Part shown: one piece after another, positions 42,121 through 50,016 of the stretch | Numbering within the stretch: position 1 is the first letter of the stretch | How the letters are laid out: each line of letters starts with the position of its first letter | NCBI RefSeq assembly: GCF_001941845.1 | Contig: NZ_CP018870.1 | Location: 4,532,001-4,596,000, forward strand | Source of the DNA: Streptomyces sp. TN58 | GTDB taxonomy: Bacteria; Actinomycetota; Actinomycetes; Streptomycetales; Streptomycetaceae | Direction: 5' to 3' | Length of the DNA stretch: 64,000 nucleotides | Made by a program: the position numbers and the translations under genes | The notes under the pieces: generated by a model | What the model saw: the letters and a program-made list of their open reading frames with translations, nothing else | Told to the model about the DNA's origin: nothing | Database searches by the model: none

Positions 42121-43350
42121 TCATCCCAGCTCCAGCGGGAGCCGGTCGTAGCCCCGCAGTGAGGTGACGCGCGTACGGGCCTGCGCCGGGCCGGCGTGGG
42201 CGATGTGCGGGAAGCGGGCCAGCAGCCGGGGGAAGACGACCTGCGCCTCCATCTTGGCGAGGGCGGCGCCCAGGCAGTAGTGGGCGCCGGCGCCGAAGCT
42301 GAGCGAGCCGGACACGGGCCGGCCGGGCAGGAAGGCATCGGGCTGCTCGTAGCGCTCGGGGTCGCGGTTCGCGCCGGCGAGCAGGGCCACGACCTGGGTG
42401 CCCTTCGCGATGTGCACCCCGTTCAGTTCGGTGTCCTCGCCGGTCCAGCGGGAGGCGATCTGGATGGGCGGGGTGAAGCGCAGCATCTCGTCCACCCAGG
42501 CGGCGGCGTTGCCGGGCTCGGCGCGCAGGCGGGTGAGGAGTCCGGGGTGGTCGAGGAGGGTGGCCGTGCCGTTGCCGATGAGGTTGCTGGTGGTCTCGTA
42601 GCCCGCGGAGTACAGCAGGACCAGGTTGGCGAGCAGTTCGCGGCGGGTGAGCCGGTCGCCGTCCGCGTCGCGGACCGCGATGAGCGTACTGACCATGTCC
42701 TCGCGCGGATCGGCCTGCCGCTCGGCGACCAGCGCGCCCAGCCGGTCCCACAGTTCGGCGGTCGCCGCGTCGGCGCGCTCCAGGTCGGGGCCGAGGAGGT
42801 TGTGCTCGATCGCGGAGGTGATGTCGCGCACCCGCGGACCGAACCAGGCCCGGTCCTCCTCGGGGATGCCGAGGAGTTCGCCGATGACGGTGATGGGGAG
42901 CGGCAGGGCGAGCCGTTCCATCAGGTCGACCGGGCCGGTGGCGGCCTGGGCGGCGAGGTCGTCCAGCAGGGCGTCGGTCAACCGCTCCACCGCCGGCCGC
43001 AGGCCCTCCACCCGGCGCGGGGTGAAGGCCCGGCTGACCAGGCGCCGCAGCCGCTCGTGGTGGGGCGAGTTCTGGTTGACCATCTCGCCCATGAGGGAGT
43101 GGACCGCCAGGTGCTCGGGACCCTCGGGCCAGGTGCGGGCGATCCATTCGTCGTCCTCGACCCGGAAGAGCGGATCGCGCAGCACCCGGTCGCAGTCGGC
43201 GTAACGGGTGACGACCACGGTCCCGTCGGGCAGGCGGGCCACGGGGGCCCGCTCGCGCAGCACCGCGTAGAGGGGGTACGGGTCGGGGCAGCCGAGCGGG
43301 CTGAACAGGGCGCGAAGTGCGCGGCGTACCTGGATCCGGTCGTCGCTCAT
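42121..43350 (-). CDS. Cytochrome P450
   Basis: 409 residues, soluble bacterial P450. The oxygen-activation I-helix is LLYSAGYETTSNLIGNG (~235), ExxR is in WVDEMLRFTPP (~278), and the heme loop is LSFGAGAHYCLGAALAKME with the Cys ligand (~350). It oxidises a tailoring substrate with electrons from a ferredoxin not encoded here. It is the last gene of a leftward unit (diiron enzyme, ACP, P450), so oxidation of an ACP-bound acyl chain is a reasonable inference; oxidation of the peptide is the alternative. Confidence 0.95.
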   Translation of the reverse strand: MSDDRIQVRRALRALFSPLGCPDPYPLYAVLRERAPVARLPDGTVVVTRYADCDRVLRDPLFRVEDDEWIARTWPEGPEHLAVHSLMGEMVNQNSPHHERLRRLVSRAFTPRRVEGLRPAVERLTDALLDDLAAQAATGPVDLMERLALPLPITVIGELLGIPEEDRAWFGPRVRDITSAIEHNLLGPDLERADAATAELWDRLGALVAERQADPREDMVSTLIAVRDADGDRLTRRELLANLVLLYSAGYETTSNLIGNGTATLLDHPGLLTRLRAEPGNAAAWVDEMLRFTPPIQIASRWTGEDTELNGVHIAKGTQVVALLAGANRDPERYEQPDAFLPGRPVSGSLSFGAGAHYCLGAALAKMEAQVVFPRLLARFPHIAHAGPAQARTRVTSLRGYDRLPLELG

Positions 43351-43456
43351 GGTGCCTCCTGGGCCCGGGCTCGTACGGCGAGTCCGGGGGTGGGTGGATG
43401 CGCCGCTCCGGCCCCGGGGTGGCGCGGGCCGAAGCAGCGGCGGGAGGAACGGGCGG

Positions 43457-43702
43457 TCAGCCGGCCAGCTGCTTCTCGATCCGGATCACGATGTCGGACA
43501 CCAGCTGGAGCTCCTTGAGCTCCTCTTCGGGCAGGCTCACCCCGAAGCGCTCCTCGGCGGCGACGATGACCTCGACCATGGCCAGGGAGTCGACGTCGAG
43601 GTCGTCGATGAAGGACTTCTCCTCGGTCACGTCGGCCGGCTCCACGTCGGCGACCTCGTTCAGGATCTCGGCGAGGCCGGAGATGATTTCGTCACGCGTC
43701 AT
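43457..43702 (-). CDS. Acyl carrier protein
   Basis: 81 residues, one acidic four-helix ACP domain. The phosphopantetheine site is Ser39 in FIDDLDVDSLAMVEV, and helix III holds EERFGVSLPEEEL. It would be activated by the cluster PPTase and loaded by the malonyltransferase, and it carries the growing acyl chain for the ketosynthases and enoyl reductase. It lies 123 bp after the diiron gene and 106 bp before the P450 gene; the spacers are GT-rich and hold no gene. A dedicated ACP separates this lipid from primary fatty acid synthesis. Confidence 0.95.
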   Translation of the reverse strand: MTRDEIISGLAEILNEVADVEPADVTEEKSFIDDLDVDSLAMVEVIVAAEERFGVSLPEEELKELQLVSDIVIRIEKQLAG

Positions 43703-43825
43703 GGCGGTTACCTCTCTTGGGGTGTGTCGCGGTGGTGTGTGTGGCGGTGGTCTGTGTGGCAGTGGGTGCGGGGCAGGAGAGCGGGGCGGGGGAGCGCGGT
43801 GCGCCGTCGCCCGGGCGCCGCCGGC

Positions 43826-44776
43826 TCAGCGGTCCTTTTCGGCGGGCGGCTTCGGCGCGGAGAGGCCGACGACGTGGTCGGCGAACTTCTTCTCGATGCC
43901 GATGAGCCGCAGTTGGCGGTACAGGCTCTCGATGCCGAGCTGCTTCATGGTGAGCCCCTGCGGGGCCGAGTCCGCCTCGCCGCCCTCCTCGATGTTGAGG
44001 GCGATCGGCGCGGCGAGTTCGATGATCTCGCGGATGTCGTCGCCGTAGCCCTCCTGCACGCCCTGGCGCAGGGCGTGCAGACCGAAGCTGACGTGCCGGG
44101 ACTCGTCGCGGCACATGGCCGTGAAGCCGGCCTTCAGCCCGGCGAGCAGCGGGATGCCGTGCAGGGAGTTGACGATGGCCCGCTGCCCGACGAGGGCCAG
44201 GACGCCCTCGGTGATCAGGTGGAAGAGAGCCACCGCGCGCAGCCAGCGGCGGTAGTCCGAGGGGTGGTGCTGCAGCTCCCGGATGATCTCGGTCTCGACG
44301 CGGCTGAGTTCCTGGTGGGCGGGCGTGACCATGTTCCACGCCTGCACCAGCATCCGCTTGGGGTCGGAGTCCAGGCCGAGGATCTCCTCGCCGAGGCGCA
44401 GCATCAGCTGGGTGTGCCGGGTCTCGTCGGCGATCTGCGTACCGAGGTAGAGGTGGTCGCGCTCCTCGGGGGCTCCGGTGAGGATCGGACCCAGGAGGTC
44501 GAGGCCGGTGTACTCGCCGATGATGAAGGTGGCGATGGACTCCTCGATCATCCTGCGGGCGGCCTTCGGGAGCCGCTTGTCGAAGTCCTCGCGGTCCGGC
44601 CCGAGTTCGATGGCCTGGGCCGACCACTGCTGCTTCTCCCAGCGCTCGTAGAGAGCCTGTGGCTGTGGCTGCTGTTCGGTGACGAGGTCGGCGTGCCGAA
44701 GTACGTCCCGCAGAGGGAGCTTCGGCATCTCGGCGAGCGAGGCGTCATCGAGCAGCAGGGTGCTCCAGCGCGGCAT
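43826..44776 (-). CDS. R2-like (ferritin-superfamily) diiron oxidase/desaturase
   Basis: 316 residues from ATG 44776 (GGAGAG upstream; longer starts would include the operator). Metal ligands are in the order E, ExxH, E, ExxH: EESIATFIIGEYTGLD (~66), IADETRHTQLMLRLG (~100), LITEGVLALVGQ (~165) and RDESRHVSFGLHALR (~195). This matches ribonucleotide-reductase R2 and R2-like ligand-binding oxidases. No R1 subunit is nearby, so nucleotide reduction is unlikely. Oxygenation or desaturation of an acyl-ACP fits, because the ACP gene follows directly. Confidence 0.82.
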   Translation of the reverse strand: MPRWSTLLLDDASLAEMPKLPLRDVLRHADLVTEQQPQPQALYERWEKQQWSAQAIELGPDREDFDKRLPKAARRMIEESIATFIIGEYTGLDLLGPILTGAPEERDHLYLGTQIADETRHTQLMLRLGEEILGLDSDPKRMLVQAWNMVTPAHQELSRVETEIIRELQHHPSDYRRWLRAVALFHLITEGVLALVGQRAIVNSLHGIPLLAGLKAGFTAMCRDESRHVSFGLHALRQGVQEGYGDDIREIIELAAPIALNIEEGGEADSAPQGLTMKQLGIESLYRQLRLIGIEKKFADHVVGLSAPKPPAEKDR

Positions 44777-44788
44777 ATCAACTCTCCA

Positions 44789-44924
44789 TGACTCTTGAGT
44801 CAAGTCCATGACTATCCATGAATTCGACAGTGAACAGCACGCACGGCGCATCGTCAACGTGAGTGGGTCCCCGTCGAGATGACTCCGAGAATCCCTCAGT
44901 CATGTTTCTTGACTCGTGAGTCGA
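44789..44924. promoter_or_regulatory. Two matching palindromes in the divergent promoter region (probable operators)
   Basis: TGACTCTTGAGTCA, a perfect palindrome apart from its TT centre, lies at 44789-44802, 13 bp before the diiron-enzyme start. TTGACTCGTGAGTCGA lies at 44909-44924, in front of the ketosynthase gene. Both contain GACTC-N2-GAGTC. The second includes TTGACT, a near-consensus -35 hexamer, so binding would block the rightward promoter. The XRE/TPR regulator of the cluster is the obvious candidate to bind here; this is inference. Confidence 0.75.
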
Positions 44925-45021
44925 GAGTGTGTCAATGTTTGGTCATCGCCCCGGCAGGGAGCCCAAGAGGCCCCAGCCGAAGGGTGGTTGACGTTCACGA
45001 CGACGACGGAGGGAGGCGGCT

Positions 45022-46341
45022 ATGGCGCAGACACGGGCTGGTGCCCCGGAACACCGGGTGGTCATCACCGGAAGCGGCGTCGTCTCCCCCATCGGCTGCA
45101 CCACCGAGGAGTTCTGGACCTCGGCCACGGCCGGGCGCAGCGGAATCCGCACCATCACCCGCTACGACGCCGACACCCTTCCGACCCGGTTCGCCGGCGA
45201 GGTCGTCGACTTCGACCCGAAGCCGTACATGCCCAACAAGCAGGGCCGCCGCCTCGACCGGTACGCCCAGTTCGCCCTCGCCGCCGCCCTCCAGGCGGTA
45301 CGCCAGGCCGGACTGGAGACCGGCGGGGAACGGGCCACCCGGACCGCCGTCCTGGTCGGCTCCGGCTACGGCCCCGGCCAGCTCATGCAGTCGGCCATCC
45401 ACGACCTGCGCGACCACGGCCGGCGTCGGATGACCCCGTACCTCGCCTCCAGCGGCTCGCTGGACAGCGCGGCCGGCGAGATCGCCTTCCGGCTCGGCGC
45501 GCGGGGCGCCTCCGGCGCCACCGCCACCGCCTGCGCGACCGGCGCCACCTGCATCGGCGACGCGATGCGCATGATCCGCCACGGATACGCGGACGTCGTC
45601 GTCGCCGGCGGCGCCGACGACGCGGTCAACCCGCTCGACCTCGCCGCCGCGGCCAACGCCGGTGCGCTCTCCCGCCGCGACGACGACCCCGGCCGCGCCA
45701 GCCGCCCCTTCGACCGGGCCCGTGACGGGTTCGTCATGGGCGCCGGCGCCGGCATCGTCGTCCTGGAGTCCGCCGAGCACGCCCGCCGCCGCGGCGCCAC
45801 CGTACTGGCCGAACTGGCCGGCTACGGCGCGACCACCGACGCCTACCACTCGACCCACCCCCACCCCGAGGGACTCGCCGCCCGGCAGGCCATGACCGAC
45901 GCCCTGGACGACGCCGGGGTGCGGCCCGAGGAGATCGACCACATCTCCGCCCACGGCACCGGCACCCAGCTCAACGACCGCATCGAGAGCGCGTCGATCC
46001 GGGCCGTGTTCGGGCGCCACGCCCGGCGCGTCCCCATCAGCTCCCTCAAGTCGATGACCGGCCACATGATCGGCGCCGCCGGCGCGGTCGAGCTGATCGC
46101 CGCGGTCCACACGATCCGCGACGGGATCGTGCCGCCGACCGTGAACTGCGACGACCCCGAGGACACGGAGCTGGACTACGTACCGCACACCGCGCGTCCC
46201 CACGCCGTGCGCACCGTCCTCAGCAACTCCTTCGGGTTCGGCGGCCACAACGCCGTGCTCGTGCTCCGCGCCCCCTCCGCGGACACCCCGAAGCCGTCCC
46301 AGTCCCCGCAGCAGCCGGAGCCCCAGGGAGGAGAGCGATGA
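45022..46341 (+). CDS. Beta-ketoacyl-ACP synthase II (FabF-like)
   Basis: 439 residues. Catalytic Cys171 lies in ATACATGATCIGDAMRM, the first His in ISAHGTGTQLND (~313) and the second in SLKSMTGHMIGAAGAVE (~348). The C-terminal loop NSFGFGGHNAVLVL is also canonical. It catalyses decarboxylative Claisen elongation of acyl-ACP with malonyl-ACP. ATG 45022 has GGAGGGAGG upstream. It shares an ATGA overlap with the LanKC gene, so a lipid-elongation enzyme and a lanthionine synthetase are translationally coupled. Confidence 0.95.
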   Translation: MAQTRAGAPEHRVVITGSGVVSPIGCTTEEFWTSATAGRSGIRTITRYDADTLPTRFAGEVVDFDPKPYMPNKQGRRLDRYAQFALAAALQAVRQAGLETGGERATRTAVLVGSGYGPGQLMQSAIHDLRDHGRRRMTPYLASSGSLDSAAGEIAFRLGARGASGATATACATGATCIGDAMRMIRHGYADVVVAGGADDAVNPLDLAAAANAGALSRRDDDPGRASRPFDRARDGFVMGAGAGIVVLESAEHARRRGATVLAELAGYGATTDAYHSTHPHPEGLAARQAMTDALDDAGVRPEEIDHISAHGTGTQLNDRIESASIRAVFGRHARRVPISSLKSMTGHMIGAAGAVELIAAVHTIRDGIVPPTVNCDDPEDTELDYVPHTARPHAVRTVLSNSFGFGGHNAVLVLRAPSADTPKPSQSPQQPEPQGGER

Positions 46342-48962
46342 CCAGCACCAGGCCCCAGCCCGAGGAGTACTGCCAGGCCAGCCGCGTCTTCTACGACATC
46401 GCCGGCCGCCACAACGAGGACGACACCTCCTGGTTCGCCCAGACCGGCGCCCCGGCCCACGAGGGCTTCGAGCGCCGCGAGATGGACGTGTGGATCGTGC
46501 ACACGCCGGTCGGCCACACCATGCCGCAGCAGGGCTGGAAGATCCACATCTCCGGCCTGCCGGACAACGCCCGGCGCATCGTGGACGCCGCCTGGGCCTA
46601 CTGCACCCGCGAGGGACTGCCCTTCAAGTTCCTGCGCAGCGTCGACGTACTGACCACCCACAGCCTCAAGTACGCCCCGCGCTCCTCCAGCGGCAAGCTG
46701 GTGACGATCTACCCGAGCGACGAGCAGCAGCTGCGCCGCACCCTGGAAGACCTCGGCGCCCTCCTCGACGGCGAGGCCGGCCCCTACATCCTCACCGACC
46801 TGCGCTGGAACGCCGGACCCCTGCACGTGCGCTACGGCGGCTTCGTCGCCCGCTGGTGCACCGACGAGGACGGCTCCCCCGTCGCGGCGATCGAACGCCC
46901 CGACGGCACCCTGGTCCCCGACCGCCGCCGGCCCGTGTTCGAGGTACCCGAATGGGTCCAGCTGCCCGCCTTCCTCGCCGAGCAGCTCGCCGCCCGCGAG
47001 GCCGGCGGCTCCGCCGCGGACTTCCCCTACCGGGTCGAGCGCGCCCTGCACTTCTCCAACGGCGGCGGCGTCTACCTGGCGAAGGACGCCCAGGGCCGCC
47101 AGGTCGTCCTCAAGGAGGGCCGCCCCCACGCGGGCCTCGACGGCCGCGGCCGGGACGCGGTGACCCGCCTGGCGCGGGAGCGCCGGGCCATGGAACACCT
47201 CGCCGGCATCCCCGGCATCCCGGCCCTGTACGAGCACCGCGTCGTGTGGGAGCACCACTTCCTCGCCGTACAGCACCTGGAGGGCGACACCCTCCAGGGC
47301 TGGATGGCCCGGCACTACCCGCTGACCAAGGCCGGACCGGCCGACGGCGAACTCACCGCCTACGCCCGCCGGGCCCAGGCCGTGGCCGACCGCATCGACC
47401 GGCTCGTCGCCCGGGTGCACGCCCGCGGCATGGTCTTCGGCGACCTGCACCCGGCCAACATCCTCATCGACGACGAGGACCAGGTCTCCCTGGTCGACTT
47501 CGAACTCGCCGTCCCCGTCGAGGAGGCGGACCGGCTCGGCCTCGGCCACCCCGGCTTCGCCGGAGCCGGCCGCACCGGCTACGACATCGACCGGCACGCC
47601 CTGGCCGCCCTGCGGCTGTGGCTGCTGTTCCCGCTCACCGGCCTGAGCGAGCTCGACCCGGGGCGCGGCGTGCGCCAGGCGGACATCGCCGAGCGGCGGT
47701 TCGCCCTGCCCGTCGGCACCCTGGACGCCGTACGCCGTGAACTGGCCCCCGGCCAGGAGGCCCTCGAACGGGTGCCGGCCGTGCTCCGCGAGGCGCCGGG
47801 CGTGGACCTCGACCACGAGCGGCCCGACTGGACCGCCGTACGCAAGTCCCTGGCGGAAGCCGTCCTGCTCTCGGCGACCCCCGAGCGCGACGACCGGCTC
47901 TTCCCCGGCGACGTACGGCAGTTCCTCACCGACGGACTGGGCCTCGCCCACGGCGCGGCGGGCGTCCTGTGGGCGCTGCACACCTCGGGCGCGGGCCGCT
48001 ACCCCGAGCACGAGGAGTGGCTCCTCAAGGCCGCCGACCGACGACCCCCCTCCCGGCCCGGACTCTACGACGGCGCGCACGGAGTCGCCCACGTTCTGCG
48101 GGAGTTCGGCCACCTGGACGCGGCCGAGGCACTGCTGGCCCGCAGTGCGCAGGCCGTCGGCGCGCTGCGCGACCCGAGCCTGCAGCGCGGCACCGCGGGC
48201 ATCGGCCTGGACCTGCTGGACGCCGCCACCCGCACCGGCGACGGCGACCACCGCCGCCGCGCGCTGGCCCTGGCCGACCGGATGGCCGACGCGATCGCCC
48301 TGGGCACCGCCCCGGGCATCACGGCCGGCCCCGGCCGGGGCAGCCGGGCCGGACTGCTGCGCGGCTGGAGCGGGCCCGCCCTGTTCTTCCTGCGGCTGTA
48401 CGAGGACACGGCGGACGCGGCCCACCTCGACCTCGCGGTCCGGGCCCTCCACCACGACCTCGACCTGTGCGGCGTCGCCGAGGACGGCTCGCTCCAGGCG
48501 GACGGCGGGTTCCGGCTGCTGCCCTACCTGGAGGTGGGCAGCGCGGGCATCGCACTGGTCGCGGACCAGGTCCTCGCCCACCGCGGGGACGCCCGGCTGG
48601 AACAGGCGCTGCCGCTCCTGGTGCGGGCCGCCGAGCCCGAGTTCACCATCGAGCCGCACCTGTTCGGCGGCCGGGCCGGCCTCCTGGCCACGCTCGCCTC
48701 GCTGCGCACCCGCACCGCGGGCCCGGCACCCGCGACGGCCGTGCCACGGCACCTGTCGCGACTGCACTGGCACGCGCTGTCCTACCGCGGCCACCTCGCC
48801 TTCCCCGGCGAGCAGCTGCGCAGGATCTCGATGGACCTGGCCACCGGCAGCCCCGGCATCCTGCTGGCCCTCACCGCGGCACTCGACGGACGGCGGGACT
48901 TCCTGCCCTTCCTCGCGCCGCGCACGGACCGCCCCACCGGCGTGGACCCCCACGCCCCCTGA
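46338..48962 (+). CDS. lanKC: Class III lanthipeptide synthetase (LanKC)
   Basis: 874 residues in the class III order lyase-kinase-cyclase. The N-terminal lyase (~1-200) has GWKIHISGLPDNARRI and FKFLRSV with YAPRSSSGKLVTIYP. The Ser/Thr kinase (~225-500) has Lys259 in VVLKEGRPH, the catalytic loop FGDLHPANILID (~368) and the metal motif VDFE (~387). The cyclase-like domain (~520-874) lacks the zinc Cys/His ligands of LanC (LLRGWSGPAL where WCxG is expected), as is normal for class III. It phosphorylates and dehydrates precursor Ser/Thr and forms (methyl)lanthionine or labionin rings. The precursor gene lies 64 bp downstream. Confidence 0.95.
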   Translation: MTSTRPQPEEYCQASRVFYDIAGRHNEDDTSWFAQTGAPAHEGFERREMDVWIVHTPVGHTMPQQGWKIHISGLPDNARRIVDAAWAYCTREGLPFKFLRSVDVLTTHSLKYAPRSSSGKLVTIYPSDEQQLRRTLEDLGALLDGEAGPYILTDLRWNAGPLHVRYGGFVARWCTDEDGSPVAAIERPDGTLVPDRRRPVFEVPEWVQLPAFLAEQLAAREAGGSAADFPYRVERALHFSNGGGVYLAKDAQGRQVVLKEGRPHAGLDGRGRDAVTRLARERRAMEHLAGIPGIPALYEHRVVWEHHFLAVQHLEGDTLQGWMARHYPLTKAGPADGELTAYARRAQAVADRIDRLVARVHARGMVFGDLHPANILIDDEDQVSLVDFELAVPVEEADRLGLGHPGFAGAGRTGYDIDRHALAALRLWLLFPLTGLSELDPGRGVRQADIAERRFALPVGTLDAVRRELAPGQEALERVPAVLREAPGVDLDHERPDWTAVRKSLAEAVLLSATPERDDRLFPGDVRQFLTDGLGLAHGAAGVLWALHTSGAGRYPEHEEWLLKAADRRPPSRPGLYDGAHGVAHVLREFGHLDAAEALLARSAQAVGALRDPSLQRGTAGIGLDLLDAATRTGDGDHRRRALALADRMADAIALGTAPGITAGPGRGSRAGLLRGWSGPALFFLRLYEDTADAAHLDLAVRALHHDLDLCGVAEDGSLQADGGFRLLPYLEVGSAGIALVADQVLAHRGDARLEQALPLLVRAAEPEFTIEPHLFGGRAGLLATLASLRTRTAGPAPATAVPRHLSRLHWHALSYRGHLAFPGEQLRRISMDLATGSPGILLALTAALDGRRDFLPFLAPRTDRPTGVDPHAP

Positions 48963-49026
48963 GCTCCGGACGGCACCAGCCGGCCGGTTGTCCACTGACC
49001 CCGATACACGGAGAGGAGGAAACACC

Positions 49027-49113
49027 ATGTCGATCGTTCTCGACCTGCAGGGCCTTGAGGTCCCCGCCGAGGAGACCACGCGCGTCGCCAGCACCGCCAG
49101 CAACCACTGCTGA
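49027..49113 (+). CDS. lanA: Class III lanthipeptide precursor peptide, 28 residues
   Basis: ATG 49027 has GGAGAGGAGGAAA just upstream, one of the strongest ribosome-binding sites in the window. The leader begins MSIVLDLQGLEVP and contains the LDLQ box typical of class III leaders (RamS/AmfS type). The C-terminal part, residues 17-28, holds Thr17, Thr18, Arg19, Ser22, Thr23, Ser25 and a terminal Cys28. Ser22-x2-Ser25-x2-Cys28 fits the labionin/avionin pattern S-x2-S-x(2-5)-C. At 28 residues it is shorter than SapB- or AmfS-type precursors. No other Cys is present, so one ring system is expected. A stem-loop follows. Confidence 0.93.
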   Translation: MSIVLDLQGLEVPAEETTRVASTASNHC

Positions 49114-49124
49114 ACGAGCTGAGC

Positions 49125-49162
49125 AGCTCCGGTGCCCGCCCTTCGGGGCGGGCCCCGGAGCT
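49125..49162 (+). terminator. Stem-loop after the precursor gene (attenuator or partial terminator)
   Basis: AGCTCCGG-T-GCCCGCCC (49125-49141) pairs with GGGCGGGC-C-CCGGAGCT (49146-49162) with one internal mismatch. It follows the precursor stop by 11 bp and is typical of RiPP operons, where it limits read-through so that precursor mRNA exceeds that of the downstream enzymes. Confidence 0.85.
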
Positions 49163-49244
49163 CGTCCGTTTTCCGCGCGCTCCGCGCGTTCTGCGCGCCG
49201 GACCGAGCCCCGGCGCCCCGAAGGACCTTGAGGGAGAGACCCGT

Positions 49245-50015
49245 ATGAGCGGCCTGCTCGACGGCAAGAGACTCGTCATCACCGGTGTGATCACCGAGAG
49301 TTCGATCGCCTACGCGGTGGCACGCCTCGCCCAGCAGGAGGGCGCGCACATCGTCCTCACCGCGTACGGACGCGCCTCGCTGGTGCGGCGACTCGCCCGC
49401 CGGCTGCCCCACGAACCCCCGGTCGTGGAACTCGACGTCACCGCCCCCGACCAGCTGGCCACCCTCGCCGACCGGGTCGGCGAGCACCTCGACGGCGTCG
49501 ACGGCGTCCTCCACTCGATCGCGCACGCCCCCGCCGAATGCCTCGACGGCGGCTTCATGAGCGCCGGGTGGCCCGAGGTCTCCGCCGCCCTGCACACCTC
49601 CACGTACTCCCTCCAGGCGCTCACGGTGGCCTGCCGGCCCCTGCTCCGCCCCGGCGCGTCCGTCGTCGGCCTGGACTTCGACGCCTCCCGGGCCTGGCCC
49701 GGCTACGACTGGATGGGTGTGGCCAAGGCGGGCCTGGAGGCGTGCAGCCGCTACCTCGCACGCGAACTCGGCCCCGACGGCATCCGGGTCAACCTGGTCG
49801 CGGCCGGCCCGCTGCGCACCCTGGCCGCCCGCGGCATCGGCGGCGACGGACCGGCCTTCGAGACCGGTTGGGCGCAACACGCCCCGCTCGGCTGGAACTC
49901 CGCCAACGCCGAACCCGTCGCCCGTACCTGCCTGGCACTGCTCTCGGACTGGCTCCCCGCCACCACAGGAGAGATCGTCCACGCGGACGGCGGCCACCAC
50001 ATGATCGGAAGCTGA
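49245..50015 (+). CDS. Enoyl-ACP reductase (FabI/InhA-like)
   Basis: 256 residues. GLLDGKRLVITGVITESSIA at the start is the FabI/InhA nucleotide site, HSIAHAP (~92) the substrate-side loop, YDWMGVAKAGLEACSRYLAR (~155) the Tyr-Lys catalytic segment, and RVNLVAAGPLRTLAARGI (~185) the InhA-like loop before the substrate-binding helix. It reduces trans-2-enoyl-ACP with NADH. AGGGAGAG precedes ATG 49245. Its InhA-like features suggest long-chain substrates. No ketoreductase or dehydratase gene is in the cluster, so those steps would use the primary FAS. A role as an insensitive resistance copy is a weaker alternative. Confidence 0.93.
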   Translation: MSGLLDGKRLVITGVITESSIAYAVARLAQQEGAHIVLTAYGRASLVRRLARRLPHEPPVVELDVTAPDQLATLADRVGEHLDGVDGVLHSIAHAPAECLDGGFMSAGWPEVSAALHTSTYSLQALTVACRPLLRPGASVVGLDFDASRAWPGYDWMGVAKAGLEACSRYLARELGPDGIRVNLVAAGPLRTLAARGIGGDGPAFETGWAQHAPLGWNSANAEPVARTCLALLSDWLPATTGEIVHADGGHHMIGS

Positions 50016-50016
50016 C

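Noticed and set aside
43703..43825. GT-rich stretch between the diiron and ACP genes as a possible second precursor peptide
   Set aside because: Repeats of GTGGTGTGTGTGGC-like sequence give only low-complexity frames without a leader box or a Cys near the end.
43826..44776. Calling the R2-like protein a ribonucleotide reductase beta subunit
   Set aside because: The fold matches, but there is no alpha subunit and the neighbours are an ACP and a P450, so a lipid-tailoring role is more likely.
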